Assembly (NCBI GenBank): GCA_022826125.1
Contig: JAJDVM010000279.1
Span: 1 to 37,361, forward strand
Reading direction: 5' to 3'
Source of the DNA: Defluviicoccus sp.
GTDB taxonomy: Bacteria > Pseudomonadota > Alphaproteobacteria > MPNO01
DNA: 37,361 nt
Below the pieces are notes generated by a model. That model was given only the letters and a program-made list of their open reading frames with translations. It was not told where the DNA came from and did not search any database. Of the stretch, positions 1-8,117 are shown in pieces. The translations under genes were made by a program, and so were the position numbers. Numbering within the stretch: the first letter of the stretch is position 1; each line of letters opens with the position of its first letter.

Positions 1-280
1 CGTCGCGCGCCGTCCTGCCATGCGCCTTGGTGAAGTCGTCGGCGAGATCGGAGGGGTCGCTCCACAGATTGAGCCACCACGACCCGGCCCGCTTCTCGGT
101 GCCGATCTCGGGACGGCGCAACAGATCCCCCTCGCTCACGAGGCCGAGCAGCGCGCCGTCCTCCCCGACCACCGGGACCGCGCTGATGTGGTGGTCGGTC
201 AGCGTCCGCGCGATCCCGGTCACCGGCTCGTCCGGACCCACCGTCACAACCCGGGTGGTCATGATGTCCCTCGCCTGCAT
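1..280 (-). CDS. CBS-domain protein, N-terminal part (cut by window edge)
   Basis: The first 93 codons read MQARDIMTTRVVTVGPDEPV and continue into a typical CBS repeat, with 'HHISAVPVVGEDG' and 'LGLVSEGDLL'. The stretch 'RPEIGTEKRAGSWWL' is, as I recall, characteristic of soluble CBS proteins that carry a second CBS unit and a C-terminal BON domain; those would lie beyond the left edge. CBS pairs (Bateman modules) bind adenine nucleotides and act as energy or redox sensors, but the target here cannot be told. The ATG at 280 is preceded on the minus strand by GAGAGGAGGGG, a strong ribosome-binding site about 5 bases away. It lies downstream of the tRNA-Thr gene on the same strand. Confidence 0.85.
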   Translation of the reverse strand, partial: MQARDIMTTRVVTVGPDEPVTGIARTLTDHHISAVPVVGEDGALLGLVSEGDLLRRPEIGTEKRAGSWWLNLWSDPSDLADDFTKAHGRTARD

Positions 281-413
281 CGCGCCCCTCCTCTCAATCG
301 CCAATACTCAGACCGTAAATCCTCACCAAGCAAACCGGCAAGGACAGATTGTGCAACGATCCCCCGAATTCCGGGGTTTGTTGGGAATTCACGGTGCTGT
401 CGGGAAAGGGGGA

Positions 414-489
414 TGGTGCCGCCTGTAGGACTCGAACCTACGACCCCCGCATTACGAATGCGATGCTCTACCGGCTGAGCTAAGGCGGC
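414..489 (-). tRNA. tRNA-Thr (anticodon CGU)
   Basis: On the minus strand a full cloverleaf can be folded. The acceptor GCCGCCT pairs with AGGCGGC, the D-arm is GCTC/GAGC, the anticodon stem TCGCA/TGCGG closes the loop TTCGTAA with CGT at positions 34-36, and the T-arm GTAGG/CCTAC holds TTCGAGT. The discriminator A and CCA are encoded (the CCA lies at 414-416). The anticodon CGU reads ACG, a frequent Thr codon at this base composition. It sits 60 bases after hemY on the same strand, so it may be cotranscribed or have its own promoter. Confidence 0.96.
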
Positions 490-549
490 GGCTGGGCGGT
501 ACTAGCGTAAATCGACCGGGCGGTCCAGATCGAAGCCGGTGCCGGCCGG

Positions 550-1968
550 TCAGTTCCCGGACGGGCGCGTCTGGGCGAAGGCGGCGTCTCCGGTGGGGAC
601 CGGCGGCGGCGCGGAGGCATCGACCATTTCCGTGCCGCCCGTGGGCGCGGTCTCCGGCGCCGCGCCCTCTCGGACATGTTCCGGCGTCCCCCAGGCGAGG
701 CTCGCGAAGCTCTCGCAGCGGCCGCAGACCGGGGTCCAGTGGCGCCAGACCGCGCCGCAATCTCCGCACACCCAGGCCGGATCGGGCGCCGCCTCGGCGG
801 CAGCGACCAGCCAGCGCCGCGCCGCCTCGGTGTCGCCGTGCTCGGCCTCTTCGGCGTCCGCGCGGAGCCGGCAGAGCCGTCCGTCGCGCCTCCCCGCCTC
901 CTCCGCCTCGTCGAAATGCTTGCGCGCGGTCGCCCACAGTTCCGCGTCGACCGCCGCGGCGGCGAGCGCGAGATGACTTTCCCTGTGTCCGGCATTCTGA
1001 GCCGCCAAGCGCTCCATCCGCCGCATCCGGCCGATCGCATCCTCCGCGGCGTGGATGGAGAGGTAGAGCCTAGCGAGCTCAGGATGCGGGTTGTGGGTCC
1101 AGGCGTCCTGGATCAGCTTCGTCGCCTGCCGCGTGCGGCCGCCGCCGATCAGCAGCCCCGCGTGGCGCAGCGTCGCGGGCAGGAAGTCCGGATCGAGGCT
1201 GCTCGCGCGCCTGGCGAAGTCGAGCGCCGCCTTGGCCTCGCCGGCCTCTCCCGCGGCACCGGAACAGGCGAGGAGCACGACCACGCGCCGCCGCTTGCCG
1301 TCCTCGCCGGTCAGGATCCCGTGCCGTATCGCGGCCTCCACGGTGGTCAGCGCCTCGCGCCAGAGGTTCCGCCCGATCTGAAGGTCGAGCAGGGTGATCG
1401 CGGCCCACGGGGTCTTCGGCCGGATCGCGTAGGCGCGCTTCGCGTATTCGAGAGCCGCCGCCTCGTCGCCCTCCTTCCGGGCCGCCAGGACCAGGCCGCG
1501 CAGTCCGAGGAACGCCGTCTCCGGCCGGTCCAGCATGTCGGCGAAGTGCGTCCGCGCGGCGGCCTCGTCGCCGATCAGCTGGGCCGCCTGCGCGGTGAGC
1601 AGCTTGGTCAGCGGCGGATCTCCAAGCAGCTTCTCCGCGCGCGCGGCGAGCTTGCGCGCCTCCTCCGCCTCTCCAGCGGCGACCGCGACCAGGCCGCGGG
1701 TCAGGGTGCGATAACCCTTCTCGCGCCGCGCCATGCGCCGCCAGAACAGGATGCGCCGCGGCACTCCCCACAACGTCCAGGCGCCGCGGTAGAAGATCGC
1801 GGCCGCGACGGCGATGGCGGCGACCGCGCCGATCAGCACCGCGACCGAGCTGTCGACCCTCCATCCGCGCCATTCCAGCGTCGCCGAGCCCGGGTTGTCG
1901 GCGAGCCATACGGCGGCGGCGATGAGAGCCGAGATGCCGATCGCCCAGAGGACAAGACGCCGCGTCAT
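550..1968 (-). CDS. hemY: HemY family TPR membrane protein
   Basis: A 472-residue protein starting MTRRLVLWAI. Two N-terminal membrane segments (about residues 6-23 and 40-62) are separated by a short periplasmic stretch with 'WRGWRVDSS', as expected for the HemY N-terminal domain. A long helical TPR region (about 100-400) follows. Near the C terminus two knuckles, CGDC and CGRC, about 16 residues apart resemble a rubredoxin-like metal site. HemY proteins accompany haem synthesis genes, but their biochemical role is unsettled; a scaffold for late haem enzymes is proposed. The gene is last in hemC-hemD-mitofilin-hemY and overlaps the mitofilin stop by ATGA at 1965-1968. The frame is open upstream to 2067, but that part lies inside the neighbour, so the ATG at 1968 is preferred. 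Confidence 0.9.
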   Translation of the reverse strand: MTRRLVLWAIGISALIAAAVWLADNPGSATLEWRGWRVDSSVAVLIGAVAAIAVAAAIFYRGAWTLWGVPRRILFWRRMARREKGYRTLTRGLVAVAAGEAEEARKLAARAEKLLGDPPLTKLLTAQAAQLIGDEAAARTHFADMLDRPETAFLGLRGLVLAARKEGDEAAALEYAKRAYAIRPKTPWAAITLLDLQIGRNLWREALTTVEAAIRHGILTGEDGKRRRVVVLLACSGAAGEAGEAKAALDFARRASSLDPDFLPATLRHAGLLIGGGRTRQATKLIQDAWTHNPHPELARLYLSIHAAEDAIGRMRRMERLAAQNAGHRESHLALAAAAVDAELWATARKHFDEAEEAGRRDGRLCRLRADAEEAEHGDTEAARRWLVAAAEAAPDPAWVCGDCGAVWRHWTPVCGRCESFASLAWGTPEHVREGAAPETAPTGGTEMVDASAPPPVPTGDAAFAQTRPSGN

Positions 1969-3242
1969 CCCGCGCCCCCGGCGGCGGCGAAACGCTCGAT
2001 CGCGCGCCGGCTGAGCCGGGCGATGGCGACGTCGATCGTCGCGCGCGCCCCGGCGCCTTCGCGCCACTCGCCGAATACCTTGCCCGGCGCGCCGTCGAGT
2101 TCTTCGAGAACGGCGGCGGCGGCGGCGAGGTCGCCGGCCGCGAGACGGTTCTCCGCCCGGGCGATCGCCGCGAGCGCGCCCTCGCCTCGTTCCGCTCCCT
2201 CACCCACCCGGCGGACGGTCACGACGCGGGAGAGCCGTGCGGCGGTCCGGTTCAGCCAGCCGCCTTCCTCCGGAGCGAGGGCAGCCTGCGCGGCCCTGGC
2301 GGCGAGTTCCGGAAATTGCGCCTTGAGCGCCGCCCGTGTCGGGACGCCCTCACGCGAGAACGTCGCGAGCGGACCGGCGGCTTTCCCGATTCCGGCCTCG
2401 CCCGTTGCCGCCTTGAGGACGAGCTGGAGCTCGACGTCGAAGGGGCGCGAACCCGAGGCCGCCTCGCGCAACTGTCCGACGGCGAGCAGCAGCGCGTCCC
2501 CCTTGCGCGTCCGGCCGGACTCCGAAAGGCGCTTCAGATCGGCCTCGATCCCCTCGACCCTGGCGCCCGCGGCCTCGACCTTTCCGGCGAGCTCCGGGTC
2601 GCCCGCGGCTTCGAGCCGCGCGATCCGCTCGGTCATGCGCCCGAGTTCGGCGGCGAGGCGCGCATTTTCCGCCAGCAGGGCGGCAAGCGTGGGAGAGGTT
2701 CCGGCTCCCTCGGCGGCGGACGGCGTTCCGGCGGTCGCCGCCGCCACACGCTCCAGCCTGTCCAGCCGCCCCCCGAGCGCATCGACCTTCTCGACCAGAG
2801 GATCGATACGCTTGTCCGGCGCGGGCGGGCCGGGCGCGGGGCGGGTTTCCAGCGCCTCGATGCGGGTACCCAGCCGCGCCGCGTCCGATTGAGGCAGGGC
2901 CGCCAGCGCCGTCGCCGCGGCGCTGGCGACGCCTCCTTCGACCCGGGCGACCGCGGCTTCCAGGGCTTCGATCCGCGCTCCGAGGGATGCCAGCTCCGGA
3001 TCCCGCGACGGGTCCGCATCTTCGAACAGCGCGGTGACCGTGCCCGGCATGAGCGGGGCGACCGACGGCCAGCCGACCGTGACGGCCACCACGACCGCGA
3101 CGGCCGCCGCTCCCGCCCAGAGCGCCCGACGCCGCCAGCGCGCTCCCGGCGGCGCAGCGCCGGCGCCCCAGGGCTGGGGTTCGTCGTCGTCCGTATCCGG
3201 CACGTCGCCAGGCGGAAATTTGCGGTCGTCGGGGTCGGCCAT
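1965..3242 (-). CDS. mitofilin/Mic60-like inner-membrane protein
   Basis: A 425-residue protein. An acidic cytoplasmic N terminus (about 1-35) precedes one membrane segment (about 38-57, rich in Ala and Val). After it comes a long Ala/Glu/Arg-rich coiled coil (about 75-260) with repeated 'RIEALE' and 'LDRLERV' patterns, then a C-terminal helical domain as in alphaproteobacterial mitofilin homologues. These proteins are the bacterial relatives of mitochondrial Mic60, which shapes cristae; in bacteria they are linked to intracytoplasmic membranes and the envelope. The position between hemD and hemY is the usual alphaproteobacterial arrangement. Its start codon is one base after the hemD stop, so translation is probably coupled. 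Coiled-coil low complexity limits family assignment by eye; the context gives most of the confidence. Confidence 0.87.
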   Translation of the reverse strand: MADPDDRKFPPGDVPDTDDDEPQPWGAGAAPPGARWRRRALWAGAAAVAVVVAVTVGWPSVAPLMPGTVTALFEDADPSRDPELASLGARIEALEAAVARVEGGVASAAATALAALPQSDAARLGTRIEALETRPAPGPPAPDKRIDPLVEKVDALGGRLDRLERVAAATAGTPSAAEGAGTSPTLAALLAENARLAAELGRMTERIARLEAAGDPELAGKVEAAGARVEGIEADLKRLSESGRTRKGDALLLAVGQLREAASGSRPFDVELQLVLKAATGEAGIGKAAGPLATFSREGVPTRAALKAQFPELAARAAQAALAPEEGGWLNRTAARLSRVVTVRRVGEGAERGEGALAAIARAENRLAAGDLAAAAAVLEELDGAPGKVFGEWREGAGARATIDVAIARLSRRAIERFAAAGGAG

Positions 3243-3243
3243 G

Positions 3244-3996
3244 TCAGACCTTCATCCGGTCGGGTTCCCGTTGCTCGTCGTGCGCCATCCGGATCGCCGC
3301 CAGCAGGGAAGGCAGATCCGGCCGCGCCGCGCGGCGGATCGCGCGCCAGGGAAGCGCCGCCGCGGCTTCCACGACCCGATCCGACAGGCAGACGGCGGTT
3401 ATCCGACCGCACCGCCGTTTCGCGTGCTCTTCGTGCAGGAGTTCGGCGAAGGCCCGGGCGGTGCCGGCGGAAAGAAAGAGCGCGAACGCGATGCCGCCCG
3501 TGTCCAGCAGTCGGCGCGCGCGTTTCGGGAGCGGCGCCGGGACGGCCCTGTACAGCATTTCGGGCTCGGCCTCGAAACCCCGTTCCCCGAGCGCCTGGCA
3601 GAGCGCGTCCCCCGCCGCCTCGGCGGCGGCGTGAACCAGGCGGCCAGCGGCCGGGTCGAGCATCGAGGCGGCCAGGCGCACCAGATCCTCCGAGGCGCCG
3701 TCCGCGCTCGCGACCGACCGGAACCCGGTCTCGCGCGCGAGCGCGGCGGTGGATTCGCCAACGGCGAGCAGGGGTACGTCGCGTACGGCCGTGGCGTCGG
3801 CAAGCGCGCGCACCCCGTTACGGCTTGTCACGAGGACGGCCTGTGCGCCGTCGAGGTCGAGCGGTCCGCGCGCGATCCGTTCGATCGCCGTGACCGGCGC
3901 GATGACCGGCTCTATTCCCATCGCCACCAGCCGCGCGGCGGTCTCGGCCGTGTCTTCCGCGGGCCGGGTCACAAGGGCGCGCACCGGATCCGTCAT
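3244..3996 (-). CDS. hemD: uroporphyrinogen-III synthase
   Basis: A 250-residue protein beginning [20 protein letters not shown]. It has the two-lobed HemD pattern: 'ALVTRP', '[13 protein letters not shown]', '[14 protein letters not shown]' in the first half, '[16 protein letters not shown]' and '[12 protein letters not shown]' in the second. HemD cyclises hydroxymethylbilane with inversion of ring D, giving uroporphyrinogen III for haem and cobalamin-type tetrapyrroles. HemD sequences are poorly conserved, so the position directly after hemC is important support. The frame remains open far upstream through hemC, but the ATG at 3996, 7 bases after the hemC stop, gives the normal length. Start and stop positions suggest cotranslation with both neighbours. 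Confidence 0.92.
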   Translation of the reverse strand: MTDPVRALVTRPAEDTAETAARLVAMGIEPVIAPVTAIERIARGPLDLDGAQAVLVTSRNGVRALADATAVRDVPLLAVGESTAALARETGFRSVASADGASEDLVRLAASMLDPAAGRLVHAAAEAAGDALCQALGERGFEAEPEMLYRAVPAPLPKRARRLLDTGGIAFALFLSAGTARAFAELLHEEHAKRRCGRITAVCLSDRVVEAAAALPWRAIRRAARPDLPSLLAAIRMAHDEQREPDRMKV

Positions 3997-4003
3997 CGCG
4001 GCC

Positions 4004-4945
4004 TCACGCGCCCGCGAAGTGGGCCGGGGTGGCGCGTGCGCGGAGTTCGCGCGCGGCATCGCTGCCCATGGCGGCGGCGTCCGCGCGGCCCCCGCGGCGT
4101 TCGGCTTCCAGCAGATCGTTGCCGTCGGGACGGACCAGGATCGCGCGCAGCGACAGCGACTCTCGTTCCGGGAGGGCGAGCGCCGCGATCGGGGTCCGGC
4201 AGGAGCCGTCGAGCCCGTCGAGCAGGGCGCGTTCCGCCGCCGCGGCGTCGGCGCTGTCCGCGTCGTCGACCGAGTGCAGAAGCTCTCGGACTGCCGTATC
4301 GCCGGCGCGGCACTCGATTCCGATGATCCCCTGGCACACGGCGGGCAGCATGACACCGGGGTCCAGCACGGCGTGCGCCCGGTGGGCGAGGCCGAGCCGG
4401 TCGAGCCCGGCGAGCGCGAGCAGGGTCGCGTCCGCCTCGCCGTCCTCCAGCTTGCGCAGCCGGGTCTGCACATTGCCGCGAAACGCGACGACCTTGAGGT
4501 CGGGGCGGGCATGGCGGACCAGCGCGCCCCGGCGAAGCGAGGCGGTGCCCATGACCGCACCGTCGGCGAGCCCGGCGAGCCCCCGGGAGCCGGCTTCCGC
4601 GTCCGCCGCGATCAGCGCGTCGCGCGGGTCGGCGCGCGGCAGGACCGCGCCGATGACCAGCCCGTCGGGGAGCCGGGTCGGCATGTCCTTCATCGAGTGC
4701 ACCGCGATGTCGATCCGCCCCTCCTTGAGGGCTTCCTCGATCTCCCTGGTGAACAGCCCCTTGCCGCCGATCGCCGAAAGCGGCCCCTGCAACATCCGGT
4801 CGCCCGTGGTATGGATGACCTCGACCGTGATCGCGCCGTCCGTCCCCAGCGCGGGATCGGCCGCAACGAGGCGGCGGCCGACCTCGTCTGCCTGGGCGCG
4901 GGCGAGCGGGCTGGCGCGTGTTCCGATCCTGATCCGGGCGCTCAT
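4004..4945 (-). CDS. hemC: porphobilinogen deaminase (hydroxymethylbilane synthase)
   Basis: A 313-residue protein beginning [19 protein letters not shown]. HemC polymerises four porphobilinogens into hydroxymethylbilane. Seen here: '[10 protein letters not shown]' with the catalytic Asp (residue 87), '[12 protein letters not shown]', '[12 protein letters not shown]', and '[12 protein letters not shown]' with Cys249, which anchors the dipyrromethane cofactor. It is the first gene of the minus-strand haem operon and is divergent from tsaD. The frame extends to a TTG at 4972, but ATG 4945 gives the family's usual N terminus. AGAAGGGA lies about 20 bases upstream of that ATG, rather far for a ribosome-binding site, so the start is not fully certain. 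Confidence 0.95.
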   Translation of the reverse strand: MSARIRIGTRASPLARAQADEVGRRLVAADPALGTDGAITVEVIHTTGDRMLQGPLSAIGGKGLFTREIEEALKEGRIDIAVHSMKDMPTRLPDGLVIGAVLPRADPRDALIAADAEAGSRGLAGLADGAVMGTASLRRGALVRHARPDLKVVAFRGNVQTRLRKLEDGEADATLLALAGLDRLGLAHRAHAVLDPGVMLPAVCQGIIGIECRAGDTAVRELLHSVDDADSADAAAAERALLDGLDGSCRTPIAALALPERESLSLRAILVRPDGNDLLEAERRGGRADAAAMGSDAARELRARATPAHFAGA

Positions 4946-5036
4946 CGCAGGCCGCAGTCCATCCCTTCTCAAATGGGATCATAGGCGAATCGATGTCAAA
5001 CAAGAGCAAGAAGGTGACCGGCTCGCGGGAGAAACC
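4946..5036. promoter_or_regulatory. hemC/tsaD divergent promoter region
   Basis: These 91 bases separate the divergent starts and must hold both promoters. On the minus strand TTGACA is present but its only good partner, TATGAT, is 10 bases away, too close to pair with it, so I do not assign exact boxes. A 5-base inverted repeat (ATCCC 4961-4965, GGGAT 4975-4979, 9-base loop) overlaps the purine-rich stretch before hemC. GGGAGAAACC precedes tsaD. Confidence 0.5.
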
Positions 5037-6074
5037 ATGAGCCTCGTCCTCGGGATCGAGACGAGCTGCGACGAGACCGCGGCGGCGGTGGTCGACGACC
5101 GCCGCGCGATTCTCGCGGATGTCGTGCGCGACCAGCTCGACGCGCATCGCGACTATGGCGGGGTGGTGCCGGAGATCGCGGCGCGGGCGCATCTCGAGGT
5201 CGTCGACCGCGCGGTCGCCCAGGCGATGGACGATGCCGGGATCGGCTTCGACGCGCTCGACGGCGTGGCGGCGACCGGCGGGCCGGGGCTGATCGGCGGC
5301 GTCATCGTCGGCGTAATGACCGGAAAGGCGATCGCCGCCGCGCACGACCTCCCGTTTTTCGCGGTCAACCATCTCGAAGCCCATGTGCTGACGCCCCGGC
5401 TGACGGACGAGGTCGCCTTCCCTTATCTCGCACTGCTGGTCTCCGGCGGACACTGCCAGTTCGTCGCGGTCGAGGGGGTGGGGCGCCACCGGCTTCTCGG
5501 CACCACCGCCGACGATGCCGCGGGCGAGGCCTTCGACAAGGTGGGCAAGATGCTGGGGCTCGGCTATCCCGGCGGCCCGGCGGTGGAGCACGCCGCGAAA
5601 GGGGGAGACGCCGAGCGCTTCACCCTGCCCCGCCCCCTGCGCGGCAGGGAGGGGTGCGATTTCTCGTTCTCCGGGCTGAAGACCGCCGTCCGCCATGCCG
5701 TCGAGCGGCTGCCGCCCGGGCCGCTCGCGGCGAAGGATGTCGCCGATCTCTGCGCCGCCTTCCAGGAGGCGGTGGCGGACGTGATGGCCGACCGGACGGC
5801 GAACGCGATCGCGCTCTTCCGCGCCGGCTGCCCGGACGGCGAAACGCTGGTGGCGGCGGGCGGCGTCGCGGCCAACGAGGCCCTGCGCGGGAGGGTCGAA
5901 ACGGTCGCGGCGGATCGCGGGCTTTCCTTCGTCGCCCCGCCGCCCCGGCTTTGCACCGACAACGCGGCGATGGTCGCCTGGACGGGCGTCGAACGGCTCG
6001 CGCTCGGTCTTTCCGACGGGCTCGACTTCGCGCCGCGCCCCCGCTGGCCGCTGGAAGACCTTGCCGCAAGGTGA
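5037..6074 (+). CDS. tsaD: tRNA t6A37 threonylcarbamoyltransferase subunit TsaD
   Basis: A 345-residue protein starting [20 protein letters not shown], the hallmark N terminus of the Kae1/TsaD family. With TsaB and TsaE it transfers threonylcarbamoyl from TC-AMP to A37 of ANN-reading tRNAs. The metal-binding histidines are in 'NHLEAH' (His112 and His116). The ASKHA signatures are present: '[13 protein letters not shown]', '[10 protein letters not shown]', '[17 protein letters not shown]' and '[13 protein letters not shown]'. Length is normal for a bacterial TsaD. Next to hemC in opposite orientation is a common alphaproteobacterial arrangement. An upstream in-frame extension overlapping hemC is rejected because the conserved N terminus begins at 5037 and GGGAG precedes it. 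Confidence 0.97.
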   Translation: MSLVLGIETSCDETAAAVVDDRRAILADVVRDQLDAHRDYGGVVPEIAARAHLEVVDRAVAQAMDDAGIGFDALDGVAATGGPGLIGGVIVGVMTGKAIAAAHDLPFFAVNHLEAHVLTPRLTDEVAFPYLALLVSGGHCQFVAVEGVGRHRLLGTTADDAAGEAFDKVGKMLGLGYPGGPAVEHAAKGGDAERFTLPRPLRGREGCDFSFSGLKTAVRHAVERLPPGPLAAKDVADLCAAFQEAVADVMADRTANAIALFRAGCPDGETLVAAGGVAANEALRGRVETVAADRGLSFVAPPPRLCTDNAAMVAWTGVERLALGLSDGLDFAPRPRWPLEDLAAR

Positions 6075-6171
6075 GGGCGTTGCGGACCGCTCGCCCGATG
6101 ACGACAATCGCCCGCCCTTCGATCGTGGACCCGACGATGCCCCAATCGCCCGAGCCCACCGGCGCCGCCGG

Positions 6172-7398
6172 ATGACCTTCCCGCTCGACGGATTCCGCGT
6201 GCTCGACCTGAGCTCGGTCGTGCTCGGGCCGCTCGCCACCCAGGTGCTGGGCGATCTGGGCGCCGAGGTGATCAAGATCGAATCGCCCGAGGGCGACACC
6301 ACGCGGCGTACCGGCCCGCAGCGCTCGCCCGGCATGGCGGCGCTGTTCATGGGGGTCAACCGGAACAAGCGCTCGGCGGTCCTCGACCTGAAGCAAGAGG
6401 CGGCGCGGGAGGCGCTGTGGCGGCTGATCGACGGCGCCGACGTGTTCCTCCACTCGATCCGGCCGCAGAAGCTCGCCCGCCTCGGGTTCGACCACGAGAG
6501 CGTGTGCGACCGCAACCCGCGCATCGTCTATGCCGGGTTGCACGGCTACCGGACCGACGGGCCCTATGGCGGCCAGCCCGCCTATGACGACGTCATCCAG
6601 GGGCGCAGCGGCAGCGCCGACCTGATGGCCCGACTGGTCGGCGAGCCGCGCTACATGCCGACCATCATGGCCGACAAGACCTGCGCGCTGGTCGCCGCCT
6701 ATTCCGTCGTCGCGGCGCTGCTCGCGCGCGAGCGCACCGGGCGCGGCCAGTTCGTCGAGATCCCGATGTTCGAGACCATGGCGGCCTTCAACCTGACCGA
6801 GCACATCTACGGCCGCGCCTTCGACCCGGCGGTGGCGGAGATGGGTTATCCCCGCGTGCTGGTTCCCTGGCGCCGGCCCTACCCCACGGCGGACGGCTAT
6901 ATCTGCATGCTCGCCTATACCGACGAGCAGTGGCGGCGCTTCTGGCGCGAAGTCGGAAGGCCGGAGCTGATCGACGATCCGCGCTTCGATTCGCTCCAGA
7001 GCAGGAGCGACAACATCGACGAGGTCTATCGGACCGCCGGGGAGTGCCTGGGCGAACGGACGAGCGCGGAATGGGAGCGGGTCTTCGAGAGACTCGAAAT
7101 CCCCGCCGCTCCGGTCGTCACGCTCGAAGGGCTGATGGAGGATCCGCATCTCGAGTCCGTGGGGTTCTTCCGCCGTCTGAGCCATCCCGGCGAGGGCGGG
7201 ATCGTGCTGACCGACCCGCCGGTCCGGTTTTCCGGGGCGGGCGATGACGACGGAATCAGGCGTCTGCAGCCGAGGTTCGGCGAGCATTCCGCCGAGGTGC
7301 TGGCGGAGGCCGGTCTGGGCGAAGACGAGATCGCCGCCCTGTTCGCCGCCGGCGCATCGCATGACGGGCGCGGCGATACCGAAGGAGAAGAGCGATGA
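6172..7398 (+). CDS. class III CoA-transferase (CaiB/BaiF family)
   Basis: A 408-residue protein starting MTFPLDGFRVLDLSSVVLGP. The pattern 'LGDLGAEVIKIESPEGD', 'NRNKRSAVLDLK' and 'PRIVYAGLHGYRTDGPY' is diagnostic of family III CoA-transferases. The likely nucleophilic aspartate is Asp168 in 'IMADKT', which would form a mixed anhydride with the acyl group while CoA is moved between carboxylates. Substrate cannot be told from sequence. The gene lies 97 bases after tsaD and overlaps the following MaoC-like gene by ATGA, so the two probably act on the same CoA thioester. Members of this family are also annotated as racemases (Amacr-like); I consider transferase more likely. Confidence 0.9.
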   Translation: MTFPLDGFRVLDLSSVVLGPLATQVLGDLGAEVIKIESPEGDTTRRTGPQRSPGMAALFMGVNRNKRSAVLDLKQEAAREALWRLIDGADVFLHSIRPQKLARLGFDHESVCDRNPRIVYAGLHGYRTDGPYGGQPAYDDVIQGRSGSADLMARLVGEPRYMPTIMADKTCALVAAYSVVAALLARERTGRGQFVEIPMFETMAAFNLTEHIYGRAFDPAVAEMGYPRVLVPWRRPYPTADGYICMLAYTDEQWRRFWREVGRPELIDDPRFDSLQSRSDNIDEVYRTAGECLGERTSAEWERVFERLEIPAAPVVTLEGLMEDPHLESVGFFRRLSHPGEGGIVLTDPPVRFSGAGDDDGIRRLQPRFGEHSAEVLAEAGLGEDEIAALFAAGASHDGRGDTEGEER

Positions 7399-7865
7399 AG
7401 ACGATCGGCATCGGGTTCTACTGGGACGACCTCTCCGTGGGCGATCGCTTCCGCACCCTCAACCGGACCATCACCGAACCCGATATCGTGGGCTTCATCG
7501 GGGTGACCGGCATGGTCGAGACGATCTTCACCGACCTCTCGTTCAACGAGGCCGGGCACGGCGCGATCCAGGGCCGGGTGGTGCCGGCGGCCTGCACTTA
7601 CACGATCATAGAGGGGCTGCTGTGTCAGGCGGCGATGCAGACCACCGGCCTTGCGCTCCTCGAGGTCGAGAAGAAGGTCCTGAAGCCGGTCTTCGCCGGC
7701 GACACCGTCCACGCCGAGGTCGAGGTCACCGCGATCCGCCCGACCAGCAAGGGCAACCGCGGGATCGTGACCACGACCAACGACGTCATCAACCAGAGCG
7801 GCGAGACGGTGATTACCTACCGCGCGGTAAGGATGATGGCGGGCCGGCCGGAGGGCGAGGCATGA
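7395..7865 (+). CDS. MaoC-like hotdog-fold protein
   Basis: A 156-residue single hotdog domain. 'FYWDDLSVGDRFRTLNRTIT', 'DIVGFIGVTGMVE', 'VLKPVFAGDTVHAEVEVTAI' and 'YRAVRMM' follow the MaoC/R-hydratase layout, whose usual members hydrate 2-enoyl-CoA. The classical hydratase motif (Asp and His within a D-x-N-P-x-H context) is not clear: the corresponding stretch is 'FTDLSFNEAGHGAIQGRVV', where Asp and His are present but spaced differently. The protein could therefore be a hydratase of altered specificity, a thioesterase or a non-catalytic member. It is translationally coupled to the CoA-transferase upstream (ATGA) and to the antitoxin gene downstream (ATGA). Confidence 0.83.
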   Translation: MKTIGIGFYWDDLSVGDRFRTLNRTITEPDIVGFIGVTGMVETIFTDLSFNEAGHGAIQGRVVPAACTYTIIEGLLCQAAMQTTGLALLEVEKKVLKPVFAGDTVHAEVEVTAIRPTSKGNRGIVTTTNDVINQSGETVITYRAVRMMAGRPEGEA

Positions 7866-8095
7866 GGATCGTCAACATCCGTCAGGCCAAGACGCAACTC
7901 TCTCGGTTACTGGCGCAGGTTGAAGCGGGCGAGGAGGTCTTGATCGCGCGCCGTGGAAAACCGGTCGCGCAACTCGTCGCCTGCAAGCCTCGGAGCAGGC
8001 GGCGGCCCGATGCCCTCAAGGGGAAGATCGTCGTGCCCGAGGACTTTCCGGGCGCTCTGCCGGAAGGTGAGTTGAACCGCTGGGAAGGCACGTAG
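7862..8095 (+). CDS. orphan Phd/YefM-type antitoxin
   Basis: A 77-residue protein. 'MRIVNIRQAKTQLSRLLAQV' followed by 'GEEVLIARRGKPVAQLV' is the Phd/YefM DNA-binding fold, and the tail 'GKIVVPEDFPGALPEGEL' resembles the toxin-wrapping segment of antitoxins that pair with PIN-domain (VapC) nucleases. Normally such a gene is followed at once by its toxin. Here only 22 bases separate its stop from the end of msrP on the other strand, and no PIN-domain reading frame is present upstream or downstream. The start at 7862 overlaps the MaoC stop (ATGA), so it is transcribed with CoA-ester genes. It may be a remnant of a lost pair or a standalone repressor. Confidence 0.87.
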   Translation: MRIVNIRQAKTQLSRLLAQVEAGEEVLIARRGKPVAQLVACKPRSRRRPDALKGKIVVPEDFPGALPEGELNRWEGT

Positions 8096-8117
8096 ACGCG
8101 CCGCCAGTGGCCCCGGA

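Noticed and set aside
361-380. Hairpin CCCCG-AATTC-CGGGG as a terminator for tRNA-Thr
   Set aside because: The stem is only 5 base pairs and no run of T follows on the minus strand, the direction in which the tRNA is transcribed.
2316-3893. A 525-codon Arg-rich plus-strand frame over mitofilin and hemD
   Set aside because: Product is almost only Arg, Gly, Pro and Ala, and the minus strand has real genes in the expected haem operon order.
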